Positions 11,227 through 20,225 of a DNA stretch of 64,000 nt are shown here, piece by piece. Numbering within the stretch: the stretch's first letter is position 1; each line of letters begins with the position of its first letter. The position numbers were made by a program, and so were the translations under genes. A model generated the notes under the pieces. That model was not told the origin of the DNA and ran no database searches. It worked only from the letters and a program-made list of their open reading frames with translations. The stretch spans positions 3,906,001 to 3,970,000 of the forward strand of contig OY744463.1 of assembly GCA_963556145.1 (NCBI GenBank). The letters are read 5' to 3'. The DNA is from Hygrocybe punicea (lineage: Eukaryota; Basidiomycota; Agaricomycetes; Agaricales; Hygrophoraceae).

Positions 11227-14200
11227 TTAATAGGACGGGCCCGGTTTCAAAGGATAAGCGGAGTGAAAGTCCGAAACAAGCTCAGTAGCATGTCCAAGTT
11301 CGGAGGCCAAGATCCAAGAAGTTTCTTCGTCAGTGCCTTCGTAGCCCTCCCAACGTACAAGGTACAGTAGCTTGCAAGCACGACGGCGGTTGTCGATCTT
11401 GGAATCGAGTATTTCGGAGATCTCAAACTCCGGTTCTCCGTCGACAACGATCGGAGGAGGCAGAGGTTGGACACGGTTAGGAATGGTATTCGGAGTCGCC
11501 GGTTCGAGCTGAGAGACATGATAGACCGGGTGAACAGAGCGGAGAGCCTCCGGAAGACGGAGGGTATATGAGTGAGTACCGGCCTTAGCAATAACTTCAA
11601 AAGGCCCCAAGTTCTTCTCAGAAAGTTTCCTGGAGGGTCTAGTAGTCCGGAAATGCTCAGCTTTGACGTAGACGGAATCCGAAACCTTGAAGTTCGGAGG
11701 CGGAGCGCGCTTCAAGTCCGCGTAGTGTTGATAACGTTGTTGTGCCTCAGAGATGGTTTGTCGAAGTTGTTGATGTAACTCATCGAGGTCCACAGCGAAT
11801 TTTCGTGCGTGGGCGGAGGAGAGGTCGCGCTCCGGGTGAACGGAAAGGTTAGGGTGGTAACCTTTATTGGCAAAGAAAGGAGAAACTCCGGTAGTGGTGT
11901 TTGGAGCGTTGTTGTAAGCAAATTCCGCAAGAGGAAGGAGGGACGACCAATTATCTTGTTGATAATTGCAATAAACGCGGAGATATTGCTCAAGGGTTTG
12001 ATTGACGCGTTCCGTTTGGCCATCGCCTTCAGGATGATAACCGGAGGTAAAGTGGAGTTTCATGTCGAGGGCCTTTCCGAGAGACCGGAAAAAATGGGAA
12101 ACAAATTCCGTGCCTCTATCGGAGGTGACGTGACTAGGAACTCCGTGCTTAGAAAAAACGTGAATAAGGAAAAGATGTGCGAGTTGGGGGGAAGTAATCG
12201 TATCGTAAGTTGGAATAAAGATCCCTTGCTTGGAAAGACGGTCAACCACAACTAGGATGGCCGTAAATCCTTCGGAGTCCGGAAGTTGTTCGATGAAATC
12301 CATGGAAATTGAATTCCATGGTTTCTCCGGAATAGGGAGCTGCTTAAGCAATCCGTAAGGACGATGCCGAGGGGTTTTGGATCTCGCGCAGGTTGTGCAA
12401 GACTTGCAGTAATCACGGACAAAAGTCCGGAGTCCGGGCCAGGTGTATTCCCGCCGGATGATTTCGAGAGTCTTATTTTGCCCGAAGTGTCCTGCAGTAG
12501 GATGATCATGTTTGGAACGCAAAATCCGGAGTCGTAGGTCATTGACATCGGGGACATAGATACGATTATCAAGGCGTAGAAAACCTAAATCGTCGATAGA
12601 CCATCGAGGATCTGGGCCGGAGGTGGTACGGGAAACATGTCCGGAGGCAATAGGATCAACCTGTAGTCCGGAGATGATATCGGAGTGAAGGGAATCGACG
12701 TCTATGGTGAATCCGGCGCCAAGGACTACATCTTCGAGGGAAGTCGCTCGGAGGGACGAAGCCAATTGTTCCGGCCCAAAAACAGGGCGGAAATTGTGAG
12801 GATTGGCTTTGGCGTAGTCGCTATCTCCCCCTTTAGCGTAGACGTCCCAGCGTCGAGTAAGGGTATCGGGCTTAGTGCCAAGCTTGCCTGGGCGAAAGCG
12901 GATAACAAAGTTGAAGCGGGAAAGGAACTCCGACCAGCGGGCTTGACGGCGGGTAAGCAAGCGGACGGTGGAGAAGTACTCCAAATTTTTGTGATCGGTG
13001 ATAACGTCGACCGGAGTAGCAGTACCTTCCAAATAATGCCGCCAGGCAGTGAAAGCGTCGAAGATGGCAAGGAGTTCCTTGTCATGGGTATCGTAGTTCA
13101 ACTCCGAGTCCGAAAGGGTACGAGACCGGAAAGCAACCGGATGAATTTCACCGTCAGGATGGCGTACGGAGAGAATGGAAGCAACGGCGTAATCGGAAGC
13201 ATCAGTCTCCACCAGAGTGTCAAACTCGGGTGACCAATGGGAAAGGATTGGGGCGGAAATGAAAGCGGATTTCAAGTCATTGAAGGCGGAACGACACTTA
13301 TCATCGAAATTCCATTGTAACCCTTTACGAGTGAGCCGGGTAAGTGGAATAGTGATGGAGGAATAGTCCGGAATGAAACGCCGGTAAAAATTGGCGAATC
13401 CAAGGAAGGATTGAACATCTTTGATCTTCCGGGGTTCCGGCCAATCCTGGATAGTTTGGACCTTGGCAGGATCCATAGAAAGGCCTTGGGGGGAAAGAAT
13501 GTAACCCAAGTATTCCACCGTGTCAACGCCAAAAGAGCACTTCTCGGCGTTGGCATAGAGGCCGTGTTTCCGGAGTCGTCGGAGGACTTCGCGGACATGG
13601 TCTACATGATCAGCGGGGTCATCGGAATAAATAAGGATGTCGTCAAGGTAAACAATGACAGAGACGTCAAGGAGGTCGGAAAAAATATCGTTGACGAAGT
13701 GTTGGAAGGCCGCCGGGGCGTTAGTAAGACCTTCCGGAATTACCAACCATTCAAACGAGCCATAGCGAGTGCGGAAAGCTGTTTTCCACTCATCACCTTC
13801 GGCAATCCGGACTAAATGGTAGGCGTGTTTAAGGTCGATTTTAGTGTAAATGCGCGCAGTCCGGGGAGCGTCGAGAAGGTCCGCCGTAAGAGGGATAGGA
13901 TAGCGGTCCTTCCTCGTGATACGATTGAGTCCTCGGAAATCCACGCAAAGTCGAAGACTTCCATTTTTCTTCCGAGAGAAAAGAATGGGAGCTCCGCAGG
14001 GAGAACGGGAGGAGCGGACGAAACCCGCCCGGAGATTCTTGTCAAGGAATTCCCGAAGGGTCTCGAGCTCTAAGGGTGAAATAGAGTAAATCGGGCCAAA
14101 AGGAGGTTTTGCACCATCCTCCAAATTAATTTTGAGGTCGTAAGGACGGTGTTCAGGGAGGTTCCAAGCCTTCGTTTTGCTAAAGACGTCAGCGAATTCG

Positions 14201-14835
14201 TGATACTCTTCAGGGATATTGTGAAGGTCCACGGAGGGTTCGGAGGACTCCGGAGGGCCGTAGCTTGCAGAGCGACCGGTGGCGTCAGGTAATCGGACTT
14301 CCATACGGAAGACCTGAGTGCCGGGTACTTTGCAACCACGCAAAAAGGCTTGAGCGCTGACAAAGGAGATGTCAGGCTTCGAGGCGGATGGTGAAGAAGG
14401 TCCAGGCGGAGTAGACGGAGAGGACGGAGGTCGTACTGGAGGGTCCGGAAGTGGTGCCTCGCTAGGCACCGGAGTCGACAACGGAGGCGCGGAATCAGAA
14501 GAACGGAATTTAACGCTATGCTCGACCCAGTCAATCAACGGATTGTATTTGGCGAGCCAGCTATATCCAAGAACTGCGGAAACAGACGGATCCAACGGAG
14601 TGACCAAAAATTCTAAGATTAGAATTTCACCAGTAGAAAAACGGACAGAGATAGATACACATTTGTCGATGATTCCACCGGAGGAACCATCAAACAAGCG
14701 GAGGCGTTTCGGAGCAGTAGGAAAAATAGGAAGATTGTGAAGGGAACAAAATTCCGGGTCAATGAAACAATGCGTCGATCCACAATCCACAAGGGTAACG
14801 ATAAGCGTAGTAGAATGATAAAGAGAAATCGTCAA
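11227..14835 (-). CDS. pol: Gypsy Pol polyprotein with chromodomain
   Basis: 1,202 codons without a stop. Order: aspartic protease (VDCGSTHCFID, near residue 17), RT with catalytic YLDD after VSVIV (about residues 240-410), RNase H (TDASDYAVASIL), integrase with an HHCC zinc site (HPTAGH...CKSCTTC) and a D,D,E core (SMDFIEQLP; TSDRGTEF; GDGQTERVNQ), then a C-terminal chromodomain (LYLVRWEGYEGTDEETSW). The frame remains open upstream of 14,835 across the gag stop in the -1 phase. Translation by -1 frameshift near an A-run (GGAAAAATAG) at the gag stop is therefore likely. The chromodomain places it among chromoviruses and suggests heterochromatin targeting. Confidence 0.95.
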   Translation of the reverse strand: MTISLYHSTTLIVTLVDCGSTHCFIDPEFCSLHNLPIFPTAPKRLRLFDGSSGGIIDKCVSISVRFSTGEILILEFLVTPLDPSVSAVLGYSWLAKYNPLIDWVEHSVKFRSSDSAPPLSTPVPSEAPLPDPPVRPPSSPSTPPGPSSPSASKPDISFVSAQAFLRGCKVPGTQVFRMEVRLPDATGRSASYGPPESSEPSVDLHNIPEEYHEFADVFSKTKAWNLPEHRPYDLKINLEDGAKPPFGPIYSISPLELETLREFLDKNLRAGFVRSSRSPCGAPILFSRKKNGSLRLCVDFRGLNRITRKDRYPIPLTADLLDAPRTARIYTKIDLKHAYHLVRIAEGDEWKTAFRTRYGSFEWLVIPEGLTNAPAAFQHFVNDIFSDLLDVSVIVYLDDILIYSDDPADHVDHVREVLRRLRKHGLYANAEKCSFGVDTVEYLGYILSPQGLSMDPAKVQTIQDWPEPRKIKDVQSFLGFANFYRRFIPDYSSITIPLTRLTRKGLQWNFDDKCRSAFNDLKSAFISAPILSHWSPEFDTLVETDASDYAVASILSVRHPDGEIHPVAFRSRTLSDSELNYDTHDKELLAIFDAFTAWRHYLEGTATPVDVITDHKNLEYFSTVRLLTRRQARWSEFLSRFNFVIRFRPGKLGTKPDTLTRRWDVYAKGGDSDYAKANPHNFRPVFGPEQLASSLRATSLEDVVLGAGFTIDVDSLHSDIISGLQVDPIASGHVSRTTSGPDPRWSIDDLGFLRLDNRIYVPDVNDLRLRILRSKHDHPTAGHFGQNKTLEIIRREYTWPGLRTFVRDYCKSCTTCARSKTPRHRPYGLLKQLPIPEKPWNSISMDFIEQLPDSEGFTAILVVVDRLSKQGIFIPTYDTITSPQLAHLFLIHVFSKHGVPSHVTSDRGTEFVSHFFRSLGKALDMKLHFTSGYHPEGDGQTERVNQTLEQYLRVYCNYQQDNWSSLLPLAEFAYNNAPNTTTGVSPFFANKGYHPNLSVHPERDLSSAHARKFAVDLDELHQQLRQTISEAQQRYQHYADLKRAPPPNFKVSDSVYVKAEHFRTTRPSRKLSEKNLGPFEVIAKAGTHSYTLRLPEALRSVHPVYHVSQLEPATPNTIPNRVQPLPPPIVVDGEPEFEISEILDSKIDNRRRACKLLYLVRWEGYEGTDEETSWILASELGHATELVSDFHSAYPLKPGPSY
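12822..12837 (-). promoter_or_regulatory. Internal copy of polypurine tract (central PPT-like)
   Basis: On the minus strand GCTAAAGGGGGAGATA lies inside pol just after RNase H, coding AKGGD. It matches the 3' PPT (GCTAAGGGGGAGATA) except for one extra A. It sits about 380 bp from the element midpoint. Confidence 0.5.
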
Positions 14836-14936
14836 GGAATCGTTAGAAAGAGCGGACGCGTTGAGTTTTACTTCCGGTAGCGCACAGTCAGGTTCAACGC
14901 AGCCTACATCCTGTGCCGGAGTATGCAGACTGCTCT

Positions 14937-16115
14937 CTATTTTTCCGGCTCCTCTAGAGAATCGGAACTAGAGACCGGAGGTGCGGAGGAAGTGGAGGCG
15001 GCGCGGGCGGCAACGCGAGTGGACGAATATTTGGCCTTGGTGCAATCCTTGGCCATGTGTCCGGCTCCTCCGCATATAATGCAGAGTTTATTGTCGATGC
15101 GGCGTTGACGTTCCGCGGGCTTGAGTTTACCATCCTTGCCTAGCTTATCGGCGTAGACAGGAGGGGTTTTCGGAGTGGTGGAGGAGGTACTACCGGAGTT
15201 GGTAGTTTTGGCAGGGGACTTCTTCTCAGAAGCTTTTTCGGTTGAAGACTTGGCCTCGGAAGTAGAGGCTTTAGCAGAAGAGGATCCCGAAGCGCGGGAA
15301 ATCTCCGATTTCCGTTCCCAATACCGGGCGTCAAGGAGTTGAGCCTTATCCTTCAGCTCGTAGAGGTTCTTTGGTTTCTCGGATTGGGCAAGTTGATCTT
15401 TGAGGCGATCCGGAAGTCCTCGGTAAAAAGAATGCCGTAAGGCACCGATGTCCCAGCCAGTCTGCGTAGCGAGACGATTGAAGTTGACGATATACTTCGC
15501 AATTCGTTGGTTATCCTTCATTACAAGGTTTTCCAACTCGCTCTCGGCGCTACCTTTAGGGTCCAGAGGTCCGAAATTATTCTGCAACTCCGTGCAGAAA
15601 TCTCCGTAATCGGACATGAAGTCCGGCGGATAGGTATCGATATCTGGGTTCTCCAAAAGGTAAGGCTCGAACCACGCAAGTGCGATCCCTTTGAGGTAGG
15701 AGAGGGCGAAGTTGACTTTGGCGCCGTCCGTTTGGAAAGCGGTTGGTCGATCATTGAAGTTCAGTTGACACTGAACCAGGAAAGGGCGGAGTTTTGTCGG
15801 ATCGGAGGCGTCAAACGTGTCCGGTTCTCGGACTTTGGTGCGTTGCTTGTCGTCTCCTTTGTTTCGGAGAGTAGTGGCTAGAAGAGCGATGGCCTCAGCA
15901 AGGTTGGTATCATCGCGATTAGGATTGCCCGGTCCGAGAGGATTGTTCTCTTCGAAGACTGGGCGCGGAAACGGTTCGTGTCTCGGAGTGTGAGTTTCTT
16001 CTAACGGAGAGACCGGGGTTATCGTTGGGCGTTGGGATGAGGTGTTTGCCGGTCGTGTAAGTCGATAACGTGTGGGGGTTCTTCGTTGGGAGAAGCCTTG
16101 GAAAGACATGATCAA
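14937..16115 (-). CDS. gag: Gypsy Gag protein
   Basis: 392 codons; the second Met (MSFQGFSQ, codon 3) is an equally good start. A Pro/Thr-rich N-terminus precedes a capsid-like domain (about residues 90-240, with KVNFALSYLKGIALAWFEP), then a Ser/Lys-rich linker and one CCHC zinc knuckle CIICGGAGHMAKDC near the C-terminus. It packages element RNA. The gene ends with TAG preceded by five A residues, where Pol reads on in the -1 frame. Confidence 0.9.
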   Translation of the reverse strand: MIMSFQGFSQRRTPTRYRLTRPANTSSQRPTITPVSPLEETHTPRHEPFPRPVFEENNPLGPGNPNRDDTNLAEAIALLATTLRNKGDDKQRTKVREPDTFDASDPTKLRPFLVQCQLNFNDRPTAFQTDGAKVNFALSYLKGIALAWFEPYLLENPDIDTYPPDFMSDYGDFCTELQNNFGPLDPKGSAESELENLVMKDNQRIAKYIVNFNRLATQTGWDIGALRHSFYRGLPDRLKDQLAQSEKPKNLYELKDKAQLLDARYWERKSEISRASGSSSAKASTSEAKSSTEKASEKKSPAKTTNSGSTSSTTPKTPPVYADKLGKDGKLKPAERQRRIDNKLCIICGGAGHMAKDCTKAKYSSTRVAARAASTSSAPPVSSSDSLEEPEK

Positions 16116-16142
16116 ATGTAAAGGGAATACGACTCAAGAGTT

Positions 16143-16153
16143 GTTCAGAAAAT
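16143..16153 (-). other. Primer binding site complementary to own RNA 5' end
   Basis: Two nucleotides inside the 5' LTR the minus strand reads ATTTTCTGAAC. It has no TGG start as expected for a tRNA primer. The sequence is a perfect 11-nt complement of minus-strand GTTCAGAAAAT at 16,371-16,381 in the LTR. Confidence 0.7.
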
Positions 16154-16407
16154 ACTGTTAGAGGCGTGCAACTCCGGAAGGATCGGAGTTCTTCGGAGGA
16201 GCGGAGACGTCAACTCTTGAAGTAGGTTCACTACTTCCTTAAGTCGTATTGAGAAGACGTGGACGGAGCGGAGTTAGTCCGGAGTTCCGGACTAAGTATT
16301 AAGATAACTAATGAGCTTTAAGGGAAAGCCTTAAGTTTGAGAGTGGGTAAGAAATAAGGAACTCAAGTTGATTTTCTGAACGGAGTTACAGAACATTGTA
16401 GTTCTAG

Positions 16408-16414
16408 TTATATA
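16408..16414 (-). promoter_or_regulatory. Gypsy TATA box
   Basis: TATATAA on the minus strand, 27-33 nt upstream of the predicted start of the R region at 16,381. Confidence 0.65.
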
Positions 16415-16624
16415 CTTGGTAGACTAATTGTCATGTCCTTGGAGACGTGAAGACAATATGAACTCCGGAAAGAGGACCGGAGTTCGGAAGAAAATAAAAG
16501 GGATAAAAGGTTGCTATGTACGGTGACAAGTAAACAAAGGGGAGGAAGAGAAAAGGAGGTCGGAGTAAACGGAGATGGGGAAGAATAGTAATTAACAAGA
16601 GAAGAACAATAACGTACGCAAGAA

Positions 16625-16650
16625 GATAAGATAAGATAAGATAAGATAAG
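16625..16650 (+). promoter_or_regulatory. GATAA x5 array in LTR U3
   Basis: Five head-to-tail GATAA units, copied at 10,153-10,178 in the other LTR. Fungal GATA factors bind HGATAR. Regulation by such a factor is inferred, not shown. Confidence 0.5.
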
Positions 16651-16716
16651 TCGGCGGAAAAGTCCGGAGCGGAGTTCGTCGGAATCCGGCGGAGCTGCAT
16701 GGGATATGACAGCCTG

Positions 16717-18272
16717 CGAGGCTCCATGGGGTGGATCGTGGGCGTACGGGGTTGACTGGGGTAGCGGGTGACGTGGGGTGTTGGGGGCATCAAAGAAGGA
16801 GGGGGGCAGACTCATTTGGGATGGGAGGGGGCCGTACAGAGGTGCAGGGGTGTGAACGTGGGCATAGGGGCTGGTCCATGGGTCCAGCATTGGTCCTGGA
16901 TGATGGAACACAGGGGCCAATGGTGGGGCAATGTGGGATGGCATTGGGGGCTCGAACGCGGTGGGGGCGGCCTGTACGGTGTCACAGAGGGCGATATGGG
17001 GGTCCTGGCGGTGGTACGTGGCTGCCGGGGGTCGAAACGAGAGTGGAATGGGGGCGGAAATGGTGGAATACGTCGAAAACAGCATCTGTTGGGCACTGGC
17101 ACAGTCTCCAGGTGACAGCGTGGGCTCAGATGGCGGGGGCGTGTCACGGATCGCTTCCAGGGACAACGTCGAGGTAGATGCGAATGTGGGGCGAAACGGG
17201 GGTGAAACGGAGGCAGATGCGCCGGGACGTGTAGAAATCGGCCTTGGGCACATGCGTGGACACGTTTTCCTGGGGATGGTGTGCGTTCAAACGATGGGTG
17301 TACATCGTGGCTTGCATCCAGGGACAACGGAGAGGGCGTAGACACAGATGGCAGGCAAAATGGGAGTGGAATGGGGGCAGAAACGGGGGCCGATGCTGAA
17401 AACGGCGTCTGTGGGGCACTAGCGTGGATTCCTGGGGATGACGTGGGCTCAAACAGTGGGGGCGTGTCACGGCTGGCCTCTTGGGACGACGGCGAGGGCG
17501 TAGACGGTGATGGCAGGCAAAATGAGGGCAAAACAGAGGTGGTTGTGTCGATACGCGTGTTTTCGACACGTTGGGGTGCGTGGGCGGGTCGTCCTGAGGC
17601 TGGCAAGGGCGCAAACGGTAGGGGCGCATCATGGTTCATCTCTGGGGACGACAGCATGTCCGTAGGTGCAAACGGGGGGCCATTTGAGCCGGAAACAAGG
17701 GGGGACGCGTCGATACGCGTGTTAACGTTGTGTTGGCGCGCGCGGATGCATTTTCCTGCATGGGAACCGCAGGGACAATGATGGGGGGCGTACCTAAAGA
17801 TGCACATGCAACAGCCATTGCATGGCGGGCATTTTCCTTCATCTACGGGGCCTCCATTACTTGTTTGATGCACGAGGTGTGCTCCATGTTGGACAGGCTC
17901 GTTGCGGCCATTTTGGGGCTTTCCAGGTGGGTGCGGTTTTTCAAGTGGAATTGGTGGGGCGTCGACTTCCTGGTCTGTTGGATGTGTTAGAATGAGTGTG
18001 GGTGGAGGAACTAGTAAAATATAATGGAAATGCAAAGGGGGGGGCGTATTGAACACTGTGTGATGTGGCTGTGATGCTGTGACAAAAAGGCCAACAAGCC
18101 GAGTTCTGCAGCCCAGGGGGCGCAACTGGTACGAAGAAACAATACGAAGGTGTTGAAAACATCGGAAATGGGCATAGGAGCTGGTGGGAGACTGGAGGTG
18201 CATGAAATGCTGCCGAATACAGGGTGCTGTTGCTGCCAGAAAGAGGGAAAGGTGCCAAAATGGTGAAGTCAA
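16717..18272 (-). pseudogene. Pro-rich ORF of the 178-bp-LTR element
   Basis: Three overlapping minus-strand frames (16,812-18,272, 486 codons; 17,144-17,632; 16,717-17,253) look like one protein with frameshifts or introns. Visible: a cysteine-rich patch CPPCNGCCMCIF followed by HHCPCGSHAGKC near 17,800, then four degenerate repeats of about 60-70 residues with TPSP/RDTPP/APIPLPF signatures, matching DNA repeats of about 190 bp (17,050-17,720). It joins in phase with 9,387-9,674 once the Gypsy is removed. It lacks any gag or pol signature. Function unknown; the Cys patch might bind zinc. Confidence 0.5.
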
Positions 18273-18327
18273 ATAGGGAAAAGTTGAAGAAAAGCTTGAC
18301 AGTCCTTGCAGTGGGCTCCAGATGTAG

Positions 18328-18505
18328 TGAACACAGCCTGGGTAGGTGCAGATTCATTGTGCAAGTCCATTTGTCGTTGGGGTAAAAACCCAAAACTCTT
18401 CTTTTTTGTGACTATTTACAACAGCCACTACATACAAATAATAGAACAAATAGGGAATATGGTAAAATGAGTGAATATGTACCCAGAGACATATATGTCT
18501 CTACA
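18328..18505 (-). repeat. 178-bp LTR (5' LTR in minus sense)
   Basis: Partner of 9,063-9,240. On the minus strand it is followed by CTACATC and then TGGAGCCCACTGC, a plausible primer site. Confidence 0.8.
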
Positions 18506-19653
18506 TTGTAGATGTTCACTCAGGGCAAGTATGCTGTGAATGGCTATGACGCTCAATTAGTTGGGCACTGATTGATGGGCCAGCTGTACATACTGTGACA
18601 TCACCAACTACTCCATAACCCTCCCACAATTCCTTCAGGGTAAATGCATTCTAAAGTGCGTCTGTGTGCTCATGTGTTCGAAGGCCATATGTCCTGCCAG
18701 AATCCAGTTCATCAGCAGGGGCACAACATCTGAAAGTATGTTTAGTGGTTGATTTTAGTACAATGCTGAAATGACTAAATTTGGACACCACCCTTGTACA
18801 ATACATGCCAGCAAGGCTTGTTCTGGGTAGTCGGCAATGTAGGGCCCAATACCATAGATAACATGATGATAATGACCATCACCACATCATGCGTGGCTTG
18901 GTCATATGTGGTCAGAGACTCTGTGGAATGTGCACTAATGATGTATGATATAGTTGTCTACGGAAGCGGCAGAAATTGTTGTCAGATTGAAACTTGCGAT
19001 CTGTTGTTGATGTTTTGATGGTCAGTGAACATGTAGGTCAGGGAAAAAGGTTTCATACTTTTGGGGATGGCCAGAAAGCCTACCAGCATGACCGCATTGT
19101 GGTGTGCATGCCTGACATTGTTGTAGACAGAACCAAGTGATGCGTAAAGAGGATAGTATTTGTTTTGACCCATTGCAACTGACATGGTCATCTTGTCACT
19201 ACCCAGAACAACAGGCATGAACATGGCTCCATGGGTATCAGGATCCTGTGCAATCAAGTCCTGAAATAATCTTGGTTAGCGACATGAACAGCTGAGACGA
19301 TATGCTGTAAGCTTACCACCTGTTCCCATGCCCAATTACCTGACATTAGGTCTGTGTATTGTCACTTAGCATTCTTGTAGACACACTTGAGAGTGTAGTC
19401 AATTTCTGTCGCAAAATCAGGGTTGTTGATCTGCACTCCATTACTGGGAGGATGTCATGGTGCCAAACTTCATACATGTCCATTTTCCATGGTGCAGCGT
19501 TGTCTTCAATTTCACCAGTGTACTCAACCTCAAAGCTTTTCCAGGGAGCGTCCCCAAGCTTTGTGGAAGCTATGGTTGCATAGAGTTCCTTTTCATTGGT
19601 GAATGATGGCTCCTGGTCTGGATACAATGTGGTGAGGAGGTCCATATGTTGTT
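18506..19653 (-). pseudogene. Plavaka transposase, upstream part (copy 2)
   Basis: Family segments in order from 19,653 down: KELYATIASTKLGDAPWKSF, YEVWHHDILPV, then IAQDPDTHGAMFMPVVLGSD and YYPLYASLGSVYNNVRHAHH with GFLAIPK. These belong to the core of Plavaka-class transposases. The N-terminal zinc finger is missing because the gene runs into the palindrome at 19,654. Stops and frame changes indicate decay. It continues at 7,519-9,062 beyond the nested insertion. Confidence 0.7.
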
Positions 19654-20225
19654 GGTTACAGAGGGAAAGTTGTACCATTTTGTAAGGGCTATCAGCTCCT
19701 GTAATTACATTTGGACTATATTTAGTGTGTGATGAGTGGTGGATGAAATAAAGAGGTAAAGTAGTATTTTTGATGCCCAATATGATATTGTACAATTATG
19801 GTGTCAAAAGAGCTCCTATGAAGAAGATTGTAGGGAGAAAATTGTTCAGTTTTTCAAGGGCTAGAAGCTCATATACCGTATTTTTCTTCATTTTTGTCCT
19901 TTGATCCCATAATTATGATTCATATGATATTTCAAGCCCAATGCAAACAAATATGATACAGAGTAATATTTGACTCAAAGAACAAAAATGAAGAAAAATA
20001 CGGTATATGAGCTTCTAGCCCTTGAAAAACTGAACAATTTTCTCCCTACAATCTTCTTCATAGGAGCTCTTTTGACACCATAATTGTACAATATCATATT
20101 GGGCGTCAAAAATACTACTTTACCTCTTTATTTCATTCACCACTCATCATACACTAAATATAGTCCAAATGTAATTACAGGAGCTGATAGCCCTTACAAA
20201 ATGGTACAACTTTCCCTCTGTAACC
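19654..20225. repeat. 572-bp near-perfect palindrome
   Basis: Arms of about 255 bp (19,654-19,913 and 19,975-20,225) are inverted copies with very few mismatches around a loop of about 60 bp. They start GGTTACAGAGGGAAAG and end CTTTCCCTCTGTAACC. The left arm overlaps the first exon read of the Plavaka copy. It is either a foldback element or an inverted duplication of the gene's 5' region. Confidence 0.9.

Larger units (their letters stand above)
9684..16711 (-). mobile_element. Young full-length Ty3/Gypsy chromovirus, 7,028 bp
   Basis: Two 556-bp LTRs that I find identical by eye flank gag and pol on the minus strand. The 5-bp target duplication GCCTG is perfect (9,679-9,683 and 16,712-16,716). 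The gag zinc knuckle, protease, RT, RNase H, integrase and C-terminal chromodomain are all open, so the copy may be active. Base composition is CpG-rich and full of CGGAG/CCGGA motifs, unlike the CpG-poor flanks. An extra gene lies antisense near the 3' LTR. The element is inserted in the ORF of the 178-bp-LTR element. Confidence 0.95.
16156..16711 (-). repeat. Gypsy 5' LTR, 556 bp
   Basis: It contains a TATATAA box (16,408-16,414, minus strand) about 30 nt upstream of the predicted RNA start at 16,381, giving U3 of about 330 nt and R-U5 of about 226 nt. It also contains five GATAA units (16,625-16,650, plus strand) that could bind GATA factors. Confidence 0.9.
9063..18505 (-). mobile_element. 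LTR element without gag/pol (LARD/TRIM-like), split by Gypsy
   Basis: Two direct repeats of 178 bp (9,063-9,240 and 18,328-18,505) bound the element; in minus orientation each starts TGTAGAGACAT and ends CTGTGTTCA. Without the nested Gypsy the body is about 2.4 kb. It carries no reverse transcriptase, but it does carry a proline-rich ORF on the minus strand. A possible primer site, TGGAGCCCACTGC, lies just inside the minus-strand 5' LTR. The target is the Plavaka gene: removing the element restores a frame reading VNIYNELLSP. The flanking 5-mers TACAA/CCCAA agree at only three positions, so the TSD is degraded or the ends are off by a base. Confidence 0.7.

Noticed and set aside
11809..15881. 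Plus-strand ORFs of 120-180 codons antisense to gag/pol
   Set aside because: Shadows of the CpG-rich coding strand; no intron, promoter or domain support, unlike the gene at 10,362-11,216.
9058..18510. Perfect 5-bp target duplication for the 178-bp-LTR element
   Set aside because: Flanking pentamers agree only partly (CAA shared), so I rely on the LTR pair and the restored Plavaka frame instead.
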